This document shows, piece by piece, positions 52,970 through 60,474 of a stretch of DNA of 64,000 nucleotides. The first letter of the stretch is position 1. Each line of letters begins with the position of its first letter. The translations under genes and the position numbers were made by a program. Source of the DNA: Betaproteobacteria bacterium (lineage in GTDB: Bacteria; Pseudomonadota; Gammaproteobacteria; Burkholderiales; Usitatibacteraceae); the NCBI GenBank assembly GCA_016791265.1, contig JAEUMY010000014.1:100911-164910 (forward strand), given 5' to 3'. The notes beneath the pieces were generated by a model. It did no database searches. It worked only from the letters and a program-made list of their open reading frames with translations, and had not been told where the DNA came from.

Positions 52970-54814
52970 ATGAAACGCAATACCCTCCACGCGCGGGTGC
53001 TGGGCGCGCTGCCCGTTTGCACCACGCTCTTCGCATCACTCGCAATCACATCACACGCGCAGCCCGCGCCCGAAGTCATCGCCGTCACCGCCACGCGCAC
53101 CGCGCAGCCGTTATCGGCGACGCTGGATACGGTCATCGTCGTCAACCGCGCCGACATCGAATCTTCCGGCGCCGTCGACCTGGCCCAGCTACTGCGAATA
53201 TTCGCCAACGCCGACATTCGCGCGACCGGCGGCGCGGGCCAGCCCGCCAGCATTTTCCTGCGCGGGGCCAACAGCACGCATACCTTGTTTCTGGTCGATG
53301 GGCTGCGCGTCAATTCCGCCACGCTGGGCTCCACGTCATTCGAGGCCCTGCCACTCGACCTGATCGAGCGCGTCGAAATCGTGAAAGGCCCGATGTCCGG
53401 TCTCTACGGCTCGGATGCCATCGGCGGCGTCGTGCAGATTTTCACGCGCGGCGAAAAGAGTCCCACATTGCGCGCAAGCGCCGGCCTGGGCAGCGCCGGC
53501 GCCGGCAGCGTCAACGCCGGTGTGTCGGTTCAGGATGGTGCGGCGGCGGCGGACCTCAATGTCGGGCATCGGCGCATCAAGGATGTGAGCGCGACGCGGC
53601 CCGAAGTCGCGTTCGGCCTGCACAATCCTGACCGCGATCCGCATGAAGTCACGCACGGCAGCGTGCGCGCGGCGTACACATTCAGAAACGGCGAAACGCT
53701 GTCCCTCTCCGCCTTTCAGAGCGATGGCAAGACCGACTTCGACGCGGGCCCCGGCGGCGCCAATCGCAACCGCCAGAAGCTCTCCGGCTATCAACTGGAG
53801 TCGAAGAACGAATTGTCGCCCGGATGGCAAAGCCACCTGCGCGTGGGGCGCGGCGAAGATGAGTTGACCTACTCTGGCGGCTTCACCGGCCGCTTTCGCA
53901 CCCAGCAGGATCAGGCCGCGTGGATCAACGAACTCAAGACCGTTCGCGGCTTCATGACCGTGGGCCTGGAAGCGCGCAAGGAGACCGTGTCCGGCAGCAG
54001 CACCTACGTCGTGAACAAGCGCGAGACGACGTCCGTGTTCACCGGCTATCTCGAGCGGCTGGGTGACCAGCAGGTCGAATTCTCGCTGCGCCGCGACGAG
54101 GAAGACCAGTTCGGCGCCCGCACCACAGGCAGCTTCACCTATGGCTTGTGGCTCAACCCGTCATTGCGAATATTCGCAAAGGGCGGCCGCGCCTTCCGCG
54201 CGCCATCGTTCGCCGACCTCTACCTGCCTGACGACCCCGTGTTCGGCCCGTCGTCCAATCCGCTTCTGAAACCGGAGCGGTCCAACTCGGGTGAGGCCGG
54301 CGCGCAGTGGAAACGCGGCGGGAACGCGATCAACGTCACCGCATTCGAGAACCGCATCGAGGACCTCGTCAGCTTTGTTTTCGGCAGCGGCCCGCGGAAC
54401 ATCCGCAAGGCGAAAATTCGCGGGGTCGAAGCCGACATCGCGACACTTTTCATGGGTGCGAATATTCGCGCCAGCGTCACCGTGCAGCGCCCGAAGGATG
54501 AGGACACGGGCTTTCGCCTGCGTTCCCGCGCGAAGCAGTTTGGCAGCCTGCATGTCACCCGCTCATGGGGTGAATGGCTGGGCGGCGTGTCGGTCATCGC
54601 CACCGGCGAACGCTTCGATTCGGCCAACGAGACGGCGGCCTCGCGCATGGGCGGCTATGCCATCGTGAACGCGAATATTCGCTACCGCGTCAACCCGCGG
54701 TGGGACGTCGCACTCGCCCTGAGCAATCTCGGCGACAAGCGCTACGAGTTGGCGCGTGGCTACAGCACGCCAGGCCGTGAAGCGTTGTTGACGGTGCGGT
54801 TCAACGCGAAGTGA
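52970..54814 (+). CDS. btuB: TonB-dependent vitamin B12 receptor BtuB
   Basis: 614 residues with a signal peptide (to about residue 30). A TonB box-like PEVIAVTATR is followed by a plug (ASIFLRGANSTHTLFLVDGL, IVKGPMSGLYGSDAIGGVVQ) and a beta-barrel ending in aromatic/basic strands. The riboswitch directly upstream supports cobalamin as substrate. It has four palindromes: 53194 (LRIFANAD, in the plug), 54166 (LRIFAKGG), 54458 (GANIRASV) and 54671 (NANIRYRV), the most of any gene here. Confidence 0.93.
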   Translation: MKRNTLHARVLGALPVCTTLFASLAITSHAQPAPEVIAVTATRTAQPLSATLDTVIVVNRADIESSGAVDLAQLLRIFANADIRATGGAGQPASIFLRGANSTHTLFLVDGLRVNSATLGSTSFEALPLDLIERVEIVKGPMSGLYGSDAIGGVVQIFTRGEKSPTLRASAGLGSAGAGSVNAGVSVQDGAAAADLNVGHRRIKDVSATRPEVAFGLHNPDRDPHEVTHGSVRAAYTFRNGETLSLSAFQSDGKTDFDAGPGGANRNRQKLSGYQLESKNELSPGWQSHLRVGRGEDELTYSGGFTGRFRTQQDQAAWINELKTVRGFMTVGLEARKETVSGSSTYVVNKRETTSVFTGYLERLGDQQVEFSLRRDEEDQFGARTTGSFTYGLWLNPSLRIFAKGGRAFRAPSFADLYLPDDPVFGPSSNPLLKPERSNSGEAGAQWKRGGNAINVTAFENRIEDLVSFVFGSGPRNIRKAKIRGVEADIATLFMGANIRASVTVQRPKDEDTGFRLRSRAKQFGSLHVTRSWGEWLGGVSVIATGERFDSANETAASRMGGYAIVNANIRYRVNPRWDVALALSNLGDKRYELARGYSTPGREALLTVRFNAK

Positions 54815-54827
54815 TCGCGGCGGTTTC

Positions 54828-54853
54828 GGTCACTGCGCGCATTCGCAGTGACC
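54828..54853 (+). terminator. 10-bp hairpin after btuB
   Basis: GGTCACTGCG (54828-54837) pairs perfectly with CGCAGTGACC (54844-54853) around CGCATT, 14 bases after the btuB stop. A T run is absent, so it may be a processing or pausing structure. Confidence 0.5.
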
Positions 54854-55016
54854 GGGGCGCCGCTTGAGGATTCCTCGGGCGGCCGCGCCACGCGCCGCCC
54901 ACCTCGCCAATTGCGGCCGCTCGGGGGAGTTGCTACAGTCCGACGCGAATCGCCCAGCGTCGGACCGTTGTCATGCGCGGCCCGGCGCGTTCTTCAACTT
55001 CAACTTCGGAGTCGTC

Positions 55017-55508
55017 ATGAATCGCATGTTTCGCAGCGCCTGGATTGCCGCAACGCTTCTCGTGTCCACGGCGGCGCTGGCACAGCCCGCCAACTTCAAA
55101 CCCTGCCCGTTCTCGGCCGCCGAGTTGCAAACGGCGCTGGGCGCGAAGTTCACCGACGGCAAGGCCAACCCGCCGCTCAGCGCCGGCACGTTGACGATGC
55201 ACACCTGCCGCTACGAGTCGAAAAACTACTCGGTGCAAGTTCAGTCGCAGGTGTACCAGAATCCGGCCGACGCGAAAAAGGCCACCATGATCGCGGCCGG
55301 CAAGCTGGTGCCCATCCCGAACGATCCGGACGGCGCGGCGTATCAGGAGGGACAGGGCGACAACACCGACCCGTCGGTGCATTACTCGCGGGGCAATGTC
55401 GCCATCAATCTGCGCATCCTGGGCATCTACTACAAGGACTCGGCCAGCAAAAAGGCCGAGCTTCTCGCGACGCGGGAGAAACTCGCGAAGCTGCGTCGGG
55501 TGCCGTAA
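55017..55508 (+). CDS. Exported protein of unknown function
   Basis: 163 residues. The signal peptide (RSAWIAATLLVSTAALAQPA) ends near residue 23. FKPCPFSAAELQTALGAKF, then a second Cys in MHTCRYESKNYSVQVQ, suggest one disulfide. I recognise no family. An in-frame start at 54864 would add 51 residues but gives no signal peptide. Confidence 0.7.
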   Translation: MNRMFRSAWIAATLLVSTAALAQPANFKPCPFSAAELQTALGAKFTDGKANPPLSAGTLTMHTCRYESKNYSVQVQSQVYQNPADAKKATMIAAGKLVPIPNDPDGAAYQEGQGDNTDPSVHYSRGNVAINLRILGIYYKDSASKKAELLATREKLAKLRRVP

Positions 55509-55652
55509 TCGGATTGCGTAGCCGGCCAACCGTCGCCGGCCGATTCACGGCCGGTGTGGGCACGCCGACCGGATCGCGCTTACGTGAGCACAATACCCTT
55601 GGTTGATTCGCGCGAATCGTCGGGCGCGTCGGCGCTTCACCGCTCGCTCTTC

Positions 55653-56333
55653 ATGGACAAGCCGCTTTCGGTCGCGACGGTGATCGTGACGCTCATCGCC
55701 AGCGGACTCTGGGTCGACGCGCGCTTCGGCTGGCCCGGCCAGATCGCCACCATCGTCGCGACGGTCCTCGTGTTCGGCTGGCTGTATCGGCGCTCGACGG
55801 TCGTGGAGCGGCGCGTGCTGATCCTCTGCGCCGTGATCGCCGGCATCGGCGAAGTGGCGCTCTCGCTCATCTGGGGGCTTTACGACTATCAATTTCACAA
55901 CGTGCCGCTGTTCGTGCCGCCGGGGCATGCGCTCCTGATGACGCTGGGCTTGATCACGGCGCGCCACATTCCAGAGCGGCTCGTGCGCACGTGGGTGGGT
56001 GTGGTCGTCTCCGCCGCGATTCTCTGGGGCGGCTTCGCCTGGGCCACCGACCTGGATCGATTCGGCGTCGTGCTGTGTGGCGTGTTTCTGCTCTGCGCCG
56101 CGTTTGGCAGGGCGCGCGCGCTCTACGCGACGATGTTCGTGCTGGCGCTCACGATGGAGCTTTACGGCACAGCCTTGGGCAACTGGCGTTGGATGGACAC
56201 GGCGCCGGGTCTTGGCCTCACGCAGTCAAACCCGCCCTATTCCGCAGGCGCGTTCTATGCCGTGCTGGATTTGCTGGTGCTGAACGCGTTGCGCTGGTGG
56301 GCGCCGGCCCCGGGGCCGAAGCTCTCCGCATAG
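55653..56333 (+). CDS. Multi-pass membrane protein of unknown function
   Basis: About 226 residues from ATG 55653; GTGs at 55584 or 55554 are alternatives. Seven or so hydrophobic segments, with LIWGLYDYQFHNVPLFVPPGHALLM carrying charged and aromatic residues and WRWMDTAPGLGLTQSNPP a conserved-looking loop. The pattern is coherent but the family is not recognised. Convergent to the two-component system. Confidence 0.62.
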   Translation: MDKPLSVATVIVTLIASGLWVDARFGWPGQIATIVATVLVFGWLYRRSTVVERRVLILCAVIAGIGEVALSLIWGLYDYQFHNVPLFVPPGHALLMTLGLITARHIPERLVRTWVGVVVSAAILWGGFAWATDLDRFGVVLCGVFLLCAAFGRARALYATMFVLALTMELYGTALGNWRWMDTAPGLGLTQSNPPYSAGAFYAVLDLLVLNALRWWAPAPGPKLSA

Positions 56334-56344
56334 CGTCACGGTAC

Positions 56345-56396
56345 GCGGCGCGCGGGCGCTCATTGCGAATATTCGCAAGCGGCCCGCACGCGCCGC
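56345..56396. repeat. Imperfect 52-bp inverted repeat centred on the palindrome (convergent spacer)
   Basis: The core copy is 56365-56376. Without gaps 20 of 26 bases per arm pair outward from it, including an outer GCGGCGCG/CGCGCCGC stem. It lies between the membrane protein gene and the response regulator, which converge. No T run follows. Confidence 0.8.
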
Positions 56397-56419
56397 GCCG
56401 CCAGCAAACGTGGGCGAGA

Positions 56420-57094
56420 TCAAACCTCCAGCCTGTAGCCCAAGCCATAGATGGAGCGGATGGGGTCCTCGTCGGCGCGAATGCCGGTCAGCTTCTTGCG
56501 CACGTTCTTGACGTGACTGTCCACGGTGCGGTCACTGACCACGCGATGGTCGACATACGCCGCGTCCATCAATTGATTGCGCGACAGCACGCGCCCCCGG
56601 GCCGCCACCAGGGCTTCCAGCAGGCGGAATTCGACAGCCGTGAGGGCCACCACCGCGCCGTGATATCTGGCCTCGAATCGGTCGCCGTCCAGATGCAGCA
56701 CGGACGAAAGGGCCGACGGGCCGGACGAGCGCGCGGTGCGGCGGAGCAGCGCCTTGACGCGCGCCACCAGCTCGCGAGGGCTGAACGGTTTGCACACGTA
56801 GTCATCCGCCCCCAGGTCCAGACCAATGAGCCGGTCAATCTCTTCGACTCGCGCGGTGACCATGATGATGGGCAGGTCGGTGAATCCCCGCAGCGCCTTG
56901 CAGATCGTGAAGCCATCCTTGCCCGGCAGCATGAGATCGAGCAGCAGCAGGTCGGGCGGCGCGGTCTTGATGGCATCCACCACCGTGCCGCCCTGGTCCA
57001 GCCAATCGACCGTGAATCCATCTGATACCAGATAGTCACGCATCAGCGTGGCAAGCTTGGGCTCGTCTTCCACGATGAGGATGTGCGCGGTCAC
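56420..57094 (-). CDS. OmpR-family response regulator
   Basis: 224 residues. The receiver has the acidic pair (VEDEP), the phospho-acceptor in LLLLDLMLPGKDG, and the switch Lys in DDYVCKPFSPREL. The C-terminal winged helix is of the OmpR type (LTAVEFRLLEALVAARGRVL, DRTVDSHVKNVRKKL). It is closest in feel to BaeR/CpxR. Its ATG overlaps the stop of the following kinase gene's upstream neighbour, i.e. the kinase stop (ATGA). Confidence 0.93.
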   Translation of the reverse strand: MTAHILIVEDEPKLATLMRDYLVSDGFTVDWLDQGGTVVDAIKTAPPDLLLLDLMLPGKDGFTICKALRGFTDLPIIMVTARVEEIDRLIGLDLGADDYVCKPFSPRELVARVKALLRRTARSSGPSALSSVLHLDGDRFEARYHGAVVALTAVEFRLLEALVAARGRVLSRNQLMDAAYVDHRVVSDRTVDSHVKNVRKKLTGIRADEDPIRSIYGLGYRLEV

Positions 57095-58599
57095 GCGGCC
57101 TCCGCAGGCAGGGTGAGCGTCATGCGCAGGCCGCCCAGCGCGGAGTGCGAGGCCGCGAGTTCACCCTGGTGCGCCTCTGCGATGCTCCGTGCTATGGACA
57201 GGCCCAGCCCTGATCCGCCCGCGGCCCGATTGCGCGAAGACTCCACCCGATAAAGCCGATCAAACAGCCGCGGCAGCGCCTGCGGCGGCACACCGGGTGC
57301 GGTGTCATCCACGGTGATGACGAGGCGATTGCCCACCTTGCCGCCGGCGATGACCACACGGCCCGGCGCGTCGGTGTAGCGCGCGCTGTTGCTGAGCAGG
57401 TTGGTCAGGAGCTGCGCAAGCCGGGCAGCGTCCCCGCGCATATGGAGCGCGGGCAGCGGCGCCACTTCCAGTGCGATCCCGGCCTCGGCAAGCGCAAGCC
57501 GGTGCAGGTCCGCCGCATCACGAATGAGCGGCGCCAGGTCGAGCGGCCGAATGCGATACTCCAGCGCGCCGCGATCCGACAATGCGAGCTGATACAAGTC
57601 GTCGACCAGCCCATTGAGCCGATCACACTCCGCACGCAGCGACGCGAGCGCTGCCGGCGTCGGCTGGCGCACACCGTCCTCCAGCGCCTGAATCTCGCCG
57701 CGCAAAATGGCCAGCGGGGTACGCAGCTCGTGCGCGATGTCCGCACCCCACTGCCGGCGTGCATCACGATGCTGCTCGAGTGCCGAGGCCAGCCGGTTGA
57801 AGTCACGTGCCAGATCGCCCAGCTCATCGTTGCGCGTGTCGGCGAGTCTCACGGCGTAGTCGCCCTGTGCGAGCGCCCGGGTGCCGGAGGCAAGCTCGCT
57901 CACCGGTTTCAGCAGCCAGCGCGAGAGCAACCACGCGAGCGGCAGCGCGAAGCCGATGACCCCCAGCGCGATGGCGAGCGTATGCCGGGCCTGGGTCTGC
58001 GCAAATCCGGTGTCCAGCTCCCGCGTGAGCGCCGGAATCGGCGCCAGCAGCAGACGGCCCACTTCGTTGCCGTTGGCTTTCACAGTCAACTGCGGTGCAT
58101 CGCGCGGAATGTCCGGATTGCCCACCACCACTGCGCCCTGGGCATCAATCAGCAACACCCTCGGCATGATGTTGGCGCCATCTGGCCGTCGCGGAGGCGG
58201 CGGTGCGCGCGCCTCTTCGCCCGGCCGGCGCAGCTCGGCGTGGGGTGGCCGCATCTCATCCCGCGGAGGACGTCGCTCGCCGCGCGGCGGCGGCCGCATG
58301 TCGTCCGGCCGATCCTCAAGGTGGGGCGGCGGGCGGCGCGCGGCGCCATCCTCTTCGCCCAGGATGATCTGGCGAAATCGCCGCCGATCCTGCTTCAGCA
58401 GCTCCCATCCGCCGGATTGCGCATGCAGTTCGCCCAGCTTCACCGCCGCCATGTCCAACTGTTCCAGGGTCAGCCGGTTCACATAGGCGAGAAAGCCGGC
58501 CTTGAAGTCGCGTTGCTGCAAGACAAAGAGCGCGCCCAGCGCCAGCACGCTCACTGTGCCCAGCGCGAGAAATAGTCGATGCCAGAGCCGGATTCTCAT
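57091..58599 (-). CDS. Sensor histidine kinase (BaeS-like) with Pro/Arg-rich periplasmic region
   Basis: 502 residues. A membrane segment is near residues 8-28. The periplasmic sensor contains residues about 85-145 that are extremely rich in Arg, Pro and Glu/Asp (repeated RPP, with Met and His). A second membrane helix (ALGVIGFALPLAWLLSRWLL) is followed by HAMP, the HisKA motif DIAHELRTPLAIL, and ATPase motifs NLLSNSARYT and GSGLGLSIARSIAE. Partner of the overlapping regulator gene. Divergent from the Spy-like gene, a likely target. Confidence 0.92.
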   Translation of the reverse strand: MRIRLWHRLFLALGTVSVLALGALFVLQQRDFKAGFLAYVNRLTLEQLDMAAVKLGELHAQSGGWELLKQDRRRFRQIILGEEDGAARRPPPHLEDRPDDMRPPPRGERRPPRDEMRPPHAELRRPGEEARAPPPPRRPDGANIMPRVLLIDAQGAVVVGNPDIPRDAPQLTVKANGNEVGRLLLAPIPALTRELDTGFAQTQARHTLAIALGVIGFALPLAWLLSRWLLKPVSELASGTRALAQGDYAVRLADTRNDELGDLARDFNRLASALEQHRDARRQWGADIAHELRTPLAILRGEIQALEDGVRQPTPAALASLRAECDRLNGLVDDLYQLALSDRGALEYRIRPLDLAPLIRDAADLHRLALAEAGIALEVAPLPALHMRGDAARLAQLLTNLLSNSARYTDAPGRVVIAGGKVGNRLVITVDDTAPGVPPQALPRLFDRLYRVESSRNRAAGGSGLGLSIARSIAEAHQGELAASHSALGGLRMTLTLPAEAA

Positions 58600-58720
58600 G
58601 CGGCGAGTTTACCGCCGGCGGTGATGCTGTCGCCCGAACCCGACAGCGTTTTCACAAAGTCTCCACATTTCCTCTGCATTGCCTGCGCAATCGAACAGCA
58701 TGCTGGCCGTCATCGCAATC

Positions 58721-58732
58721 GCGAATATTCGG
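58721..58732. repeat. One-base palindrome variant overlapping a ribosome site (GCGAATATTCGG)
   Basis: Eleven of twelve bases match; the changed final base starts the GGAGGAAACC ribosome site of the Spy-like gene. This is the only palindrome-like site in any divergent spacer. Confidence 0.8.
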
Positions 58733-58743
58733 AGGAAACCACC

Positions 58744-59097
58744 ATGTTGTTCCGCGCCCTTCAATACCTGGCAGTGATGCTGCTGATGGCCACGACCTCT
58801 GTTCTGGCTGCGCAACCGGGTGGTCCACCGCCCGGCGCCCAGCTGGCCCAGGAGTTGGGGCTGAATGCCAGCCAGGCCGCCCGTCTGACGGCCGTGCTGG
58901 ACGCCGAGCGGGCCGCCATGGACACCTTGCGCGCCGAGCGCCAACGCATCCTCGGCGCGACTCGGGAGCAGGTTGCCGGCTTTCTGACCGCCGACCAACT
59001 CCGCCGCTTCGATGAAGCGCGCGAGTCGGGTCCGCCCATGCGCCAGCGCCAACCTCGCGATGCGCAGAAGCAAGCACCTGAAAGGAAGCCCTCATGA
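58744..59097 (+). CDS. Spy/CpxP-like periplasmic protein
   Basis: 117 residues. A signal peptide (QYLAVMLLMATTSVLAAQ) is followed by GGPPPG, then helices with LGLNASQAARLTAVLDAERA and FLTADQLRRFDEARE, the LTxxQ-type motif. Such proteins are periplasmic chaperones or stress sensors controlled by Cpx/Bae-like systems. GGAGG precedes the ATG. The stop overlaps the next gene's start (ATGA). Confidence 0.78.
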   Translation: MLFRALQYLAVMLLMATTSVLAAQPGGPPPGAQLAQELGLNASQAARLTAVLDAERAAMDTLRAERQRILGATREQVAGFLTADQLRRFDEARESGPPMRQRQPRDAQKQAPERKPS

Positions 59098-60335
59098 AAG
59101 CCCCCCTGCAAAAAGTACTCCTCGCACTCTCCGCCATTGGCATCGTCACTGCCGGCGCCGCGATTGCCCAGTTCGCGCCGCCTGGTGGCGGCCGCCCCGG
59201 CGGTCCGCCAGCTCCGGGCCCTGCTACGACGCCCATCGCCAATTTCGGCGGTCCGCTGATCGGCCTCAATGCTCAGCAGCGCGCGGCCTTCGAGGAAGGC
59301 GCGGTCGAGTTCCGGACCCAGGACACACCCGAGACCGGCTTGGGCCCCATTTTCAATGGCCGCTCCTGCGCGGAGTGCCACAGCGGCCCGGCGCTCGGCG
59401 GTGGCAGCAACGTGACCGTCACCCGCTTCGGGCGGGTGAATGAGAGCGGCCAGTTTGATCCGCTGTTGGCCTTGGGCGGATCGCTGCTCCAGCGCTTTGC
59501 CATCAACAACCTGGCCCTGGAACGCGTGCCCGCGGAAGCCAACGTGATAGCGCAACGCAAGACCACACCGCTGTTCGGTGCCGGGCTCATCGAAGCCATT
59601 CCGGATCAGGCGATTCTGGCCGCTGCCGCGCGTCCGCAGGCTGACGGCATCAGCGGCCGTGCCGCGCTCATCACCGATCCGGCCTCAGGCCAAATGCGCG
59701 TGGGCCGTTTCGGCTGGAAGGCGCAGCATGCATCGTTGCTGTCGTTCTCCGCCGATGCGTACCTCAACGAGATGGGCATCACCAATCGCTTCTTCCCCAC
59801 GGAAAACGCGCCCAACGGCAACCAGGCGGTGCTGGCCCGGTTTGATCGCGTTCCGGGTATCGAAGACGCTGTGGACCCAGAGACCGGTCGCAGCGATATC
59901 GATGCGTTCACCGACTTCATGCGCTTCCTGGCCGCACCGCCCCGGCTGGTGATGTCGGCCAGCGCGCGGGCGGGCGAGAGCGTGTTTGCCACGACCGGCT
60001 GCGGCGGCTGCCACACGCCTTCCCTGGCCACTGGCAACCATCCCGTTCCGGCCCTCAGCAACCAGGTGGTCAATCTGTACTCGGATCTGCTGCTGCATGA
60101 CATGGGCAGCTTGGGTGACGGCATTGTCCAAGGTCCCGCCGCCGCACGTGAAATGCGCACCGCGCCGCTATGGGGGGTGCGCGCGCGGGCGCCGTATCTG
60201 CACGACGGGCGCGCGCCCACGCTTGATGCGGCGATCCGGGCACACGATGGGGAGGCGGTCATCGTCCGCAACCGCTACCTCGGCCTCACGCCAGCAGCAC
60301 GTCAGCAGCTACTGGACTTCCTGGGGACACTGTAG
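59094..60335 (+). CDS. Di-heme c-type cytochrome, di-heme oxidoreductase family (DUF1111-like)
   Basis: 413 residues with a signal peptide and a Gly/Pro linker (PPGGGRPGGPPAPGP). Two heme-attachment sites, CAECH near residue 97 and CGGCH near residue 305, with NGRSCAECHSGPALGG, RVNESGQFDPLL and APLWGVRARAPYLHDGRAPT, as in di-heme 'thiol oxidoreductase' proteins related to MauG/cytochrome peroxidases. Periplasmic. Coupled to the Spy-like gene. Confidence 0.83.
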   Translation: MKAPLQKVLLALSAIGIVTAGAAIAQFAPPGGGRPGGPPAPGPATTPIANFGGPLIGLNAQQRAAFEEGAVEFRTQDTPETGLGPIFNGRSCAECHSGPALGGGSNVTVTRFGRVNESGQFDPLLALGGSLLQRFAINNLALERVPAEANVIAQRKTTPLFGAGLIEAIPDQAILAAAARPQADGISGRAALITDPASGQMRVGRFGWKAQHASLLSFSADAYLNEMGITNRFFPTENAPNGNQAVLARFDRVPGIEDAVDPETGRSDIDAFTDFMRFLAAPPRLVMSASARAGESVFATTGCGGCHTPSLATGNHPVPALSNQVVNLYSDLLLHDMGSLGDGIVQGPAAAREMRTAPLWGVRARAPYLHDGRAPTLDAAIRAHDGEAVIVRNRYLGLTPAARQQLLDFLGTL

Positions 60336-60420
60336 CCAACGGCCGCGCGCGAAGTGGGGCGCACTACGTCCGGTGCTTGAGAAATGCCACCGGATTGGGA
60401 GAAGCCATTCACGAAAGCAG

Positions 60421-60450
60421 GCCCCTTGCGAATATTCGCAAGGGGCTTTC
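60421..60450. terminator. Terminator hairpin whose core is the palindrome (convergent spacer)
   Basis: Bases 60421-60446 are a perfect 26-bp palindrome: GCCCCTTGCGAAT and its complement, followed on the plus strand by TTTC. The core copy is 60428-60439. It sits between the di-heme cytochrome gene and pepF, which converge. Confidence 0.85.
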
Positions 60451-60474
60451 AGTCCAAGACCACACCCACAAAAA

